Origin: Flavivirga jejuensis
GTDB lineage: Bacteria; Bacteroidota; Bacteroidia; Flavobacteriales; Flavobacteriaceae
NCBI RefSeq assembly: GCF_030540765.1
Contig: NZ_JAUOEL010000001.1
Location: 186,001-250,000 of the forward strand
Direction: 5' to 3'
Length of the DNA stretch: 64,000 nt
Under the pieces are notes generated by a model, which saw nothing but the letters and a program-made list of their open reading frames with translations, was not told where the DNA came from and made no database searches. Position numbers and translations under genes: made by a program. The first letter of the stretch is position 1, and every line of letters begins with the position of its first letter. Below, piece by piece: positions 7,700 to 15,393 of this stretch.

Positions 7700-9043
7700 A
7701 TGAAAAGTAATATTGAATCATTTTTAGACTTAGTAAAAGAAAGAAATGGTCATGAACCAGAATTTTTACAAGCTGTAGAAGAAGTTGCAGAAACTGTTAT
7801 CCCATATATTATTAAGAATGATATATATTATGGTAAAAATATTCTTTTAAGAATGGTTGAGCCAGAACGTGTTATAACATTTAGGGTTTGTTGGGTTGAT
7901 GATAAAGGAGAAATACGAGTTAATAGAGGGTATAGAATTCAAATGAATTCTGCTATAGGGCCTTATAAAGGAGGATTACGTTTTCACCCGACTGTTAACA
8001 TGAGTATTTTAAAGTTCTTAGCATTTGAACAAGTGTTTAAAAATAGTCTTACAACTTTACCAATGGGTGGAGGAAAAGGAGGAAGCGATTTTGACCCTAA
8101 AGGAAAGAGTGACAACGAAATTATGCGTTTTTGCCATGCCTTTATGAGTGAGCTATTTAGGCATATTGGACCTAATACAGATGTGCCAGCAGGAGATATT
8201 GGTGTTGGAGCAAGAGAAATAGGTTTTTTGTTCGGGATGTATAAGAAATTAAGAAACGAGTTTACTGGTGTTTTAACAGGTAAAGGTATGTCTTGGGGTG
8301 GTTCGTTAATTAGGCCAGAAGCAACGGGTTATGGTACTGTTTATTTCGCACAAAAAATGCTAGAGACTAAAGGAGACAGCTTTAAAGGAAAAGATGTTGT
8401 AATCTCTGGATCTGGAAATGTTGCGCAATATGCAGCAGAGAAAGTTATACAATTAGGAGGTAAAGTTTTAACACTTTCTGATTCTTCAGGTTATATCTAT
8501 GATGCACAAGGCATAGATATTGGAAAATTAACTTTTGTAATGCAATTAAAAAATGAAAGACGAGGTAGGATAAGTGAGTATTTAGAAACATATCCTAATG
8601 CAAAATTCGTTAAAGGAAAAACACCTTGGGAAGTTAAATGTGATATAGCATTACCATGCGCAACCCAAAATGAACTTAAAGAAAACGATGCGAATACGCT
8701 TTTAAATAATGGCTGTATCTGTGTAAGTGAAGGTGCCAATATGCCTTCAACTAAAGAAGCAATAACTGCATTTCACAAAGCTAAAATATTATTTGCTCCA
8801 GGAAAAGCATCCAATGCAGGTGGTGTAGCTACATCTGGATTAGAAATGACTCAAAACTCATTAAGGTTTAATTGGACTAGAGATGAGGTCGATTTAAAAC
8901 TGAAAGATATTATGTCTAATATCCATGATGCTTGTATAGAATATGGAAAAAATGAAGATGGATACATAGATTATGTTAAGGGAGCTAATATTGCTGGATT
9001 TGTAAAAGTAGCAGATGCTATGTTGGCACAAGGTGTTGTGTAA
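7700..9043 (+). CDS. gdhA: NADP-type glutamate dehydrogenase
   Basis: The 447-residue enzyme matches the length of the E. coli-type hexameric GdhA. Key features are GPYKGGLRFHP at residues 88-97, the active-site Lys126 in PMGGGKGGSDFD, the DVPAGDIGVG loop, the Rossmann motif SGSGNVAQYAAEKV, and GANMPST with APGKASNAGGVATSG near the C-terminus. It interconverts 2-oxoglutarate plus ammonium with glutamate in the cytosol. An upstream in-frame GTG at 7694 is possible, but ATG 7700 gives the family's usual N-terminus. It appears monocistronic, bounded by the 20-bp inverted repeat downstream and the duplicated upstream region. Confidence 0.97.
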   Translation: MKSNIESFLDLVKERNGHEPEFLQAVEEVAETVIPYIIKNDIYYGKNILLRMVEPERVITFRVCWVDDKGEIRVNRGYRIQMNSAIGPYKGGLRFHPTVNMSILKFLAFEQVFKNSLTTLPMGGGKGGSDFDPKGKSDNEIMRFCHAFMSELFRHIGPNTDVPAGDIGVGAREIGFLFGMYKKLRNEFTGVLTGKGMSWGGSLIRPEATGYGTVYFAQKMLETKGDSFKGKDVVISGSGNVAQYAAEKVIQLGGKVLTLSDSSGYIYDAQGIDIGKLTFVMQLKNERRGRISEYLETYPNAKFVKGKTPWEVKCDIALPCATQNELKENDANTLLNNGCICVSEGANMPSTKEAITAFHKAKILFAPGKASNAGGVATSGLEMTQNSLRFNWTRDEVDLKLKDIMSNIHDACIEYGKNEDGYIDYVKGANIAGFVKVADAMLAQGVV

Positions 9044-9069
9044 TAAATCTATTTATAATATTATATTTT

Positions 9070-9159
9070 AAGAGGCTGTCTAAAAAGTGATGAGCTTTGT
9101 TATCCAGAATAAAGAAGATGCTTCATGCATTCTGAAAGACACTTTTTAGACAGCCTCTT
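9070..9159. repeat. 90-bp element with perfect 20-bp inverted ends; likely bidirectional terminator
   Basis: The left arm at 9070-9089 (AAGAGGCTGTCTAAAAAGTG) and right arm at 9140-9159 are perfect inverted repeats around a 50-bp centre. A T run follows the right arm. It sits between convergent gdhA and the FAD oxidoreductase gene. The arms look more like transposon ends or a dispersed intergenic element than a minimal hairpin, although the structure could also terminate transcription from both sides. Confidence 0.75.
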
Positions 9160-9222
9160 TTTTGTGTAAATCAACCAAACATTGCTGTTTTTTGCAAACG
9201 ATTATAGTCTAAGAAACAGTAT

Positions 9223-10644
9223 TTAATAAGCTAAAACATCTTTTATTTTACCGTCTTCTTGATATTCCGTATCTGTATTGATTTGCCATAAGTCTACCTG
9301 ACTATTATTCGTAATCTTATTGGCAGCTAATAGTCCCATCAAAATAGAATGGTCTTGATTATTATATTTAAAAGCACCATAACGACCTATTGGAAAAAGG
9401 TTTTTTATATTTTTTAAAAAATCTATAGTTGTATTTAGATTTTCCTGATACCCAGTTTCATATACGGGGTAGCATTTAGGGACTTTAATAATTTTAGAAT
9501 TAATAATTTTAATTTCTTTAGAAATCAGATTGATATGAGAAAGTTCTTTTTTAGCTAAATCAATCGTTAAATTGTCGGTTTGAGTCCAAAGATCATCTTT
9601 TTCAAAACACCAATATTCTAATGCTAAAATTGTAGTATCCTTTTTTTTAGTAAGACTTGGGCACCAATTTCTAAAATTTGTAATTCTTCCAAGCTTTACT
9701 TCAGGAGAATGAATATATAGCCAATTATCATCGAACAGGTTTTTTTTATCAATTTCAAAATAAACTAAAACGGTATTTCTAAAATAAAGAGAATCAATTG
9801 CTTTACTAACCTTTAAAGGTGTATTCTTAATCCCTTTCACTAAATAGGTTAAAGGCATAGTAGATACAATGTGATCGGCTTTAATAATTGAACCATTATT
9901 TAATTCTACACCATGAGCATGATTATTGATATCATCAATTAAAATTCGTTGTACTGGAGTTTTAAGAAAAATTTCTCCATTTTGTTTTTTGATAGCTTCA
10001 GCAGCCTTTTCATATAATGTTCCCGTGCCGTTTTTGGGATATGCAAATTGATCAACTAATGTTTTGTGCTTATTACTTCTATTATTAAATAATGCAGAGA
10101 TTACAGCTTGAATTAAGGACAACGTTTTAATTCTTTGGGCTGCCCAATCTGCATCAATTTGGGTGCATTTTATTCCCCAAAGTTTTTCGCTGTAGTTTTT
10201 AAAAAAAATAGTATAAAGTTTTTCCCCAAATCGGTTACTTATCCATTCTTCCAGATTTTTCGGATTTTTTATTGGATTAATTATTTGAATTAAGTAGTCC
10301 CAAAGAATTTGAAAAATGGTGATCAACGATAAGTTTTTCATAACATTACCAAACTTTAGTGGGTATTGAAAATACTTACCGTCATAAAAAATGCGAGTTT
10401 GCCTATTTACTAAAGTGAAATCATCTTTTACTAGCTCTTTAAAAAAAGAATTAACCTCTTTTTGTTTTGAAAAGAAACGATGGGGACCTAAATCTACTCT
10501 TTGTCCCCATAAGTCAAAACTTCTAGACATACCGCCTATTTGGTCGCTTGCTTCAAAAACAAGTACTTCTATTCCTCTTTTGCTTAACTCGTATGCACAA
10601 CTAAGTCCTGCAGGTCCAGCTCCAATAACTATGACTTTTTTCAT
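9223..10644 (-). CDS. FAD-dependent amine-oxidase/UDP-galactopyranose-mutase-like oxidoreductase
   Basis: The protein has 473 residues. The N-terminus MKKVIVIGAGPAGLSCAYEL is a classical FAD Rossmann motif (GxGxxG...E, with E at VLVFEASDQIGG), followed by the second FAD contact GPHRFFSK. The C-terminal RYGAFKYNNQDHSILMGLLA resembles the FAD-closing motif of the amine-oxidase family and of UGM-like enzymes found in polysaccharide loci. The substrate is unknown. The GT-C glycosyltransferase gene lies upstream on the same strand, separated by 240 bp that includes a dispersed repeat, suggesting a two-gene glycan-related unit. Protoporphyrinogen oxidase is an alternative superfamily relative but is less likely. 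Confidence 0.8.
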   Translation of the reverse strand: MKKVIVIGAGPAGLSCAYELSKRGIEVLVFEASDQIGGMSRSFDLWGQRVDLGPHRFFSKQKEVNSFFKELVKDDFTLVNRQTRIFYDGKYFQYPLKFGNVMKNLSLITIFQILWDYLIQIINPIKNPKNLEEWISNRFGEKLYTIFFKNYSEKLWGIKCTQIDADWAAQRIKTLSLIQAVISALFNNRSNKHKTLVDQFAYPKNGTGTLYEKAAEAIKKQNGEIFLKTPVQRILIDDINNHAHGVELNNGSIIKADHIVSTMPLTYLVKGIKNTPLKVSKAIDSLYFRNTVLVYFEIDKKNLFDDNWLYIHSPEVKLGRITNFRNWCPSLTKKKDTTILALEYWCFEKDDLWTQTDNLTIDLAKKELSHINLISKEIKIINSKIIKVPKCYPVYETGYQENLNTTIDFLKNIKNLFPIGRYGAFKYNNQDHSILMGLLAANKITNNSQVDLWQINTDTEYQEDGKIKDVLAY

Positions 10645-10820
10645 TTAATCTAAAAATTCTCCGACCCTTGGGTCGAGGTTTCCAATTTACCTCTCTCCAA
10701 AGGAGAGGTCAGAACTGCCTTTTTTTGCAGTGCTGGGTGTGGCAAAATCAAACTAACTACCCTTGCCTCGACCAGCTTGTATCCAACAAAGGCAGGGAGA
10801 GTTAGTTTCAAGATTTTTTT
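10644..10820. repeat. Dispersed intergenic repeat, copy 1 (partner at 49578)
   Basis: Positions 10644-10667 are identical over 24 nt to 49578-49601 (core TCTAAAAATTCTCCGACCC). Further matches occur in the middle (a TGGGTG-type block) and at the far end (GTTTCAAGATTTTTTT versus GTTTCAATATTTTTTT). The copy contains a CTCTCC-AAA-GGAGAG hairpin at 10693-10707. It begins directly at the start codon of the FAD oxidoreductase gene. No convincing gene lies inside it. Confidence 0.75.
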
Positions 10821-10883
10821 ATTAGCTTTATCTTTATTGAGATAATAAAAATTATCAATATACAACATATATTCATTGTCAAT

Positions 10884-12215
10884 TTAAGTAGGATAGTATT
10901 GTGGTCTTTTAAATTTAATCAAAGGCTTTTTCGTTGTATAGCCTATGGTAGAAAACAATAAGTATATAGGTAATAATGGAACTAGAAATCTTGAAGTTCC
11001 TATTATTCCTGTTAGAGCTGCGAAATAAATTATAATAAACAGCATAAACCAGCATAAACTAGATGTTGTTTTATAGTGCTTGATCCAAAACAATACAAAT
11101 CCTATTATTTTAAACATATTAAATAATAATATTAAGGGAAGAAGAATAATGATAATTAGAGGCTGTTCTTTAAAATACTGGTAAGCACCTTTAATACCAT
11201 CCCTATTTAGATGTTTTAAAAATCCGACTTTATGAGGGTTTTCAAATTCAAAGAAATTGTAAATATCAAATCTTCCAGGATCAAGAAACATTTTAATACT
11301 TCCTTTTAAATGAGCTATTGAATAGCTTAAAAAATCTTTTTTTATGTATTTTAATGATAAATTCCTGATCTCATTTTGCTGATCAACATAAGTGTGTTTT
11401 TTTTGGGCTTGATTTGAAATTGTAGAGTCTATTTTATGAGCATGATTTTCACCATATTTGCTCATATTAAAATAGTACAAATTGTACCCTTTTATGTTTA
11501 TATTTTGAATACTAGAAAAATCAGAACTTCCCGTTCTTTGGTAGTTCCAATTCATATAAAGAGCACATGCGATTATGGGTAATAAAGAGAACATGTATGC
11601 GCGATTTATATACTTTGTAAACCAAATGCATAAAACAATATTAGGTATTACGAATAAATAAAAAACAGGTTTTGTTAAGAATAATAAGATGACTATAACT
11701 TGGAAATATAAAAGATGAGATAGTTTCTTTTTTGTAATAATCTGATGAAAAAAATAAAACAAAATAACTATTAAAAACTGAAATAGTATTTCACTCATTA
11801 TATAGTTGGAATAAATAAATTGGCTTATTGAAGTCGTTAAGAAAACTATTAGAATTTTTTGATTTATCTTATTGTAATAACTTTCAAATAGTTTTATGCA
11901 CAAAAAAATACTTATAACGGATAGGATGTTTTGTGCGATTAGAATTGTAATCTTTGAGTTTAATAAGAAGGAAAAAAATAGAATAAAAATACTATAAAAA
12001 GGAGGTCTTTTAGTATAATGTTCTAGATCTATGGTTGATGCATTAATATCTGCAGAATAAAATTCAAAATAGTTTTTTATGTTTTCTGCTAAACTGTAAT
12101 ACTCATAAGAATCTACTAAGAAAAAATTGCCTAATGACAGTTTAATGATAAAAAATAAACAGTGTATCGATGAAATAATTATTAATAATTTAATCTTAGA
12201 GCTATGTAATGTCAA
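10884..12215 (-). CDS. Polytopic GT-C (GT39/ArnT-like) glycosyltransferase
   Basis: This 443-residue protein has about 10 hydrophobic segments. Between the first two lies a periplasmic loop with VDSYEYYSLAENI and TKRPPFYSIFILFF, the acidic-plus-'P-P-FY' layout of polyprenyl-phosphate-dependent GT-C enzymes (GT39/ArnT/PMT superfamily). A soluble loop around residues 235-330 precedes the last membrane helices. It probably transfers a sugar from a lipid carrier to a glycolipid or protein at the periplasmic face. The FAD oxidoreductase gene is downstream on the same strand. Acceptor and donor are unknown. AT content is high compared with neighbours, as is common for surface-glycan genes. Confidence 0.7.
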   Translation of the reverse strand: MTLHSSKIKLLIIISSIHCLFFIIKLSLGNFFLVDSYEYYSLAENIKNYFEFYSADINASTIDLEHYTKRPPFYSIFILFFSFLLNSKITILIAQNILSVISIFLCIKLFESYYNKINQKILIVFLTTSISQFIYSNYIMSEILFQFLIVILFYFFHQIITKKKLSHLLYFQVIVILLFLTKPVFYLFVIPNIVLCIWFTKYINRAYMFSLLPIIACALYMNWNYQRTGSSDFSSIQNINIKGYNLYYFNMSKYGENHAHKIDSTISNQAQKKHTYVDQQNEIRNLSLKYIKKDFLSYSIAHLKGSIKMFLDPGRFDIYNFFEFENPHKVGFLKHLNRDGIKGAYQYFKEQPLIIIILLPLILLFNMFKIIGFVLFWIKHYKTTSSLCWFMLFIIIYFAALTGIIGTSRFLVPLLPIYLLFSTIGYTTKKPLIKFKRPQYYPT

Positions 12216-12284
12216 ACTATGTTTTAAATTAGATTAAAATTTTTTTCAATATAATGTAAAATTAGAGCATTAATATATATTATT

Positions 12285-12317
12285 TTGAGAATTTATCGTT
12301 AGATATAAATATATTTG
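12285..12317 (+). promoter_or_regulatory. Promoter of the porZ-recO unit
   Basis: TTG at 12285-12287, a 22-nt spacer and TATATTTG at 12310-12317 fit the Bacteroidota consensus. The -7 box ends 10 bp before the ATG at 12328, so the 5' leader would be very short. Confidence 0.65.
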
Positions 12318-12327
12318 AATTATAAAA

Positions 12328-14670
12328 ATGCTTATGATTAAACGAGTCATCTTATCTATAGTATTATTAATTCCATTATCTCAATTTGCTCAAGATTTTT
12401 CTGGACTTTGGGAGGGACATTTTTCATATAACAATATAAAGGAGGTCGTAAAAGGAAATAATAAGATTTATGCTGCTTCAGGGAGTGCTGTTTTCATTTT
12501 AGATACGCAGACAAACGAAATGGAAGAACTTACCACCGTTAATGGGTTGTCTGGAGAAACAATTTCAACTATTAAATATAGTGAAGACTATGAACTTTTG
12601 ATTATTGGTTACGAAAATGGGTTGCTTGAAGTTGCTTTCGATAATGATGAAGATATTTTAACTATAGTAGACATTGTTGATAAAACAACAATAGCTCCGA
12701 CAGAGAGAAAAATAAATCATTTTAATGTTTTAGAGAATATTGTTTACATTTCAACAAACTACGGGATCTCGGTTTTTGATCTAGAAAGATTAGAGTTTGG
12801 AGATACCTACTTTATTGGTAATGGAGGAAGCCAAATTCAAGTGAACCAAACCGCCATTTTTGATGATTATATTTATGCTGCTTGTCAGGATGGAGGCGGG
12901 ATTAGGAAGGCTCTAGCATCTAGTTCAAGCCTTATAGACTATCAAAATTGGCAAGTAGTTACTTCAGGGGATTTTTTGGCAGTCGAAGCTTTGGACAATA
13001 AATTATATGTTTTAGGAACAAATAGAAGAATCTATGAAGCTGTAAACGATGTTTTAAATGAATTGTTTTTATATAGCGATGCTCCAATTAAAATTATTGC
13101 TGTAAACGAAAATTTAGTTGTTACAACAAAAAATAATGTGTTTGTATACAATAATAACTTTAATTTAATTTCTAAGGCTGAAGTAAGCTCACTATTTGAT
13201 ACAGAATTTACTTCGGCAAGCATAGATTCAGAATATACTTATGTCGGAACAAAGGATTTCGGTATATTAAAAACCTCACTAATAAATCCATTAGATTACC
13301 AAGAACTACACCCTCAAGGACCACTTCTAAATACTCCTTTTTCCATTCAAGCAAGTCCAGATAATCTTTGGGTTACCTATGGAGACCACGATTTGTTTTA
13401 TAATCCGTATCCATTGAATAATTTAGGCTTTAGTCATTTAAACTCCGAAGGCTGGATAAATACTACTTATAATGAAGCTTTAGAAGCTAAATGTTTAAAT
13501 ACTATAACAATAAACCCGTTTAATACGAGTCAAGTATTTATAAGCTCATTCTTTAGTGGTTTGTTAGAATTAAATGAAGATACTCCCCTAATTTTGCATA
13601 ACGAAACAAATAGTGGTTTAGAGTCTTTAATTGTACCAGGAAGACCCAATTATGTTGATATACGTGTTGGTCCTTCAGCTTTTGATAATAATGGTTTATT
13701 ATGGACAGTAACAAGCCTGGTGGATAAACCGCTTAAATCGTTTAATCCTTCAAATAATGAATGGGAGTCTTTTGATTTTACTAGTGTTATACCAGATATA
13801 AATTTAGGCTTTGGCGATATAGCAATTGAAGACAATGGTGTAATATGGATAGCAAGTTATAAGTATGGGCTTATTGGATTTAATAAAAACTCAGGAAGTC
13901 CATTATTAAAAAGCATTAAAGAAGAAGAACAAAACATACCATCAGTTTATGTAACGACATTAGCATTAGACAATCGAAATCAATTGTGGATAGGTACTTT
14001 TAGAGGATTACGTGTGTTGTATAATACGTCAACCTTTTTCGATAATGATGTTAGTGTAGAAGACATTATTATTGAAGAAGATGGCATAGCAAAAGAATTA
14101 TTATTTCAGCAGCATATAACAGATATTAAGGTAGATGGTTCAAATAATAAGTGGATTGGGACTTCAGATTCAGGATTGTTTTATTTCTCCTCAGACGGAC
14201 AGGAAACAATATTTCATTTCACTAAAGATAATTCACCATTACCTTCAAATAGTATTACAGATGTTTCGTTAGATAGTGCTAATGGTATTGTTTATATTGC
14301 GACAAGCAAAGGTTTGGTGTCCTTTCGTTCAGGAGGCTCTAGTTCACTTGAAAATTTAGAAAGCGCTCATGTGTATCCAAACCCAGTAAGACCAAAATTT
14401 AATGTCGTAGATGAGAAAGTTAAGATTAAAGACATCTCAGAAAATGTAAATATTAAAATAACAGATATTGAAGGGAATTTGGTAGCCGAAGCTCAATCTA
14501 ATACCAATCAAAGATATGGCGGATATAACCTCGAAATAGATGGAGGAACCGCTTATTGGAATGGAAAAAATATGAGAAATAATGTTGTTGCTTCAGGGGT
14601 TTATTTAATCATGCTTTCCGATTTAGATTCGTTTGAAACTAAAGTTTTAAAATTAATGGTTGTTAGATAA
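12328..14670 (+). CDS. porZ: Type IX secretion system surface protein PorZ
   Basis: The 780-residue protein has a signal peptide (MLMIKRVILSIVLLIPLSQFAQ; a second Met two codons later is also usable). It begins DFSGLWEGHFSYNNIKEVVKGNNKIYAASGSAVF, which with repeated 'IYVAT/IGT..GL' blades matches the two-component-regulator-type beta-propellers of PorZ. The end (HVYPNPVRPKFNV ... NVVASGVYLIMLSD) is a C-terminal domain of the T9SS type. In Porphyromonas, PorZ is part of the surface attachment complex with PorU, PorV and PorQ and binds anionic LPS. Its TAATG overlap with recO and the TonB receptor next to it match a conserved flavobacterial neighbourhood. Older annotations call it an ABC-transporter substrate-binding protein. 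Confidence 0.87.
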   Translation: MLMIKRVILSIVLLIPLSQFAQDFSGLWEGHFSYNNIKEVVKGNNKIYAASGSAVFILDTQTNEMEELTTVNGLSGETISTIKYSEDYELLIIGYENGLLEVAFDNDEDILTIVDIVDKTTIAPTERKINHFNVLENIVYISTNYGISVFDLERLEFGDTYFIGNGGSQIQVNQTAIFDDYIYAACQDGGGIRKALASSSSLIDYQNWQVVTSGDFLAVEALDNKLYVLGTNRRIYEAVNDVLNELFLYSDAPIKIIAVNENLVVTTKNNVFVYNNNFNLISKAEVSSLFDTEFTSASIDSEYTYVGTKDFGILKTSLINPLDYQELHPQGPLLNTPFSIQASPDNLWVTYGDHDLFYNPYPLNNLGFSHLNSEGWINTTYNEALEAKCLNTITINPFNTSQVFISSFFSGLLELNEDTPLILHNETNSGLESLIVPGRPNYVDIRVGPSAFDNNGLLWTVTSLVDKPLKSFNPSNNEWESFDFTSVIPDINLGFGDIAIEDNGVIWIASYKYGLIGFNKNSGSPLLKSIKEEEQNIPSVYVTTLALDNRNQLWIGTFRGLRVLYNTSTFFDNDVSVEDIIIEEDGIAKELLFQQHITDIKVDGSNNKWIGTSDSGLFYFSSDGQETIFHFTKDNSPLPSNSITDVSLDSANGIVYIATSKGLVSFRSGGSSSLENLESAHVYPNPVRPKFNVVDEKVKIKDISENVNIKITDIEGNLVAEAQSNTNQRYGGYNLEIDGGTAYWNGKNMRNNVVASGVYLIMLSDLDSFETKVLKLMVVR

Positions 14671-15389
14671 TGCTAATTACAACAAACGCCATCGTTTTAT
14701 CTAAATTAAAATATAGAGATAACGACTTAATAGTTAGGTGTTATACGCAACAATTAGGTGTGGTTAGCTTCTTGTTAAGAGGCGTTTTGAAAAGTAAAAA
14801 AGGAAACTCTAAAGTAGCTTATTTTCAGTTGCTTTCGCAGTTGCAATTAGTTGTTGTATATAAGAATAATAGATCATTGCAAGCTATAAAGGAAACGAAG
14901 TTGAACACGATCTATACAAGTCTACATTCAAATATTTTAAAGAGTTCTATCGTTATGTTTCTATCTGAAGTATTATCGAATACATTAAAAGAAGAAGAAA
15001 AAAATGAAACACTTTATAGTTATATAGAAACGACGCTATTGTGGCTTGATACACATTCTGAATATTCAAACTTTCATTTGTTATTTTTACTTAATTTAAG
15101 TCGGTATTTAGGATTTTATCCAGACACAGAAAATATAGATTACCCTTTTTTTAATTTAAGAGAAGGTAAATTTGAAATAAAATCGCAGGGTAGATATACG
15201 ATCTCCAGAGAAAATTTAACACTTTTAAAAAAGCTATTAGGCACAACATTTGATGAGCTTTCTGTTGTGGAAATTAATGCCACGCAAAGACAATCATTTT
15301 TAAGTATGATATTGCTATATTTTGAATTACATTTGGGTAGTTTTAAAACGCCAAAATCGTTGCAGATATTTAATCAAGTTTTTAATTAA
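14670..15389 (+). CDS. recO: DNA repair protein RecO
   Basis: The 239-residue protein starts MLITTNAIVLSKLKYRDNDLIVRCYTQQLGVVSFLLRGV, the OB-fold N-terminus of RecO, followed by the helical C-terminal half with LSRYLGFYPD. It helps load RecA through RecF/RecR and anneals single strands. ATG 14670 overlaps the porZ stop (TAATG), implying translational coupling. The usual C4 zinc knuckle of some RecO proteins is absent, as I would expect for the short flavobacterial form. Confidence 0.9.
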   Translation: MLITTNAIVLSKLKYRDNDLIVRCYTQQLGVVSFLLRGVLKSKKGNSKVAYFQLLSQLQLVVVYKNNRSLQAIKETKLNTIYTSLHSNILKSSIVMFLSEVLSNTLKEEEKNETLYSYIETTLLWLDTHSEYSNFHLLFLLNLSRYLGFYPDTENIDYPFFNLREGKFEIKSQGRYTISRENLTLLKKLLGTTFDELSVVEINATQRQSFLSMILLYFELHLGSFKTPKSLQIFNQVFN

Positions 15390-15393
15390 TCGC

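Noticed and set aside
10650-10868. 72-codon minus-strand ORF between the glycosyltransferase and FAD oxidoreductase genes
   Set aside because: It lies almost wholly within the dispersed repeat copy 10644-10820; the translation has no domain and the frame is not preserved in copy 2 at 49578.
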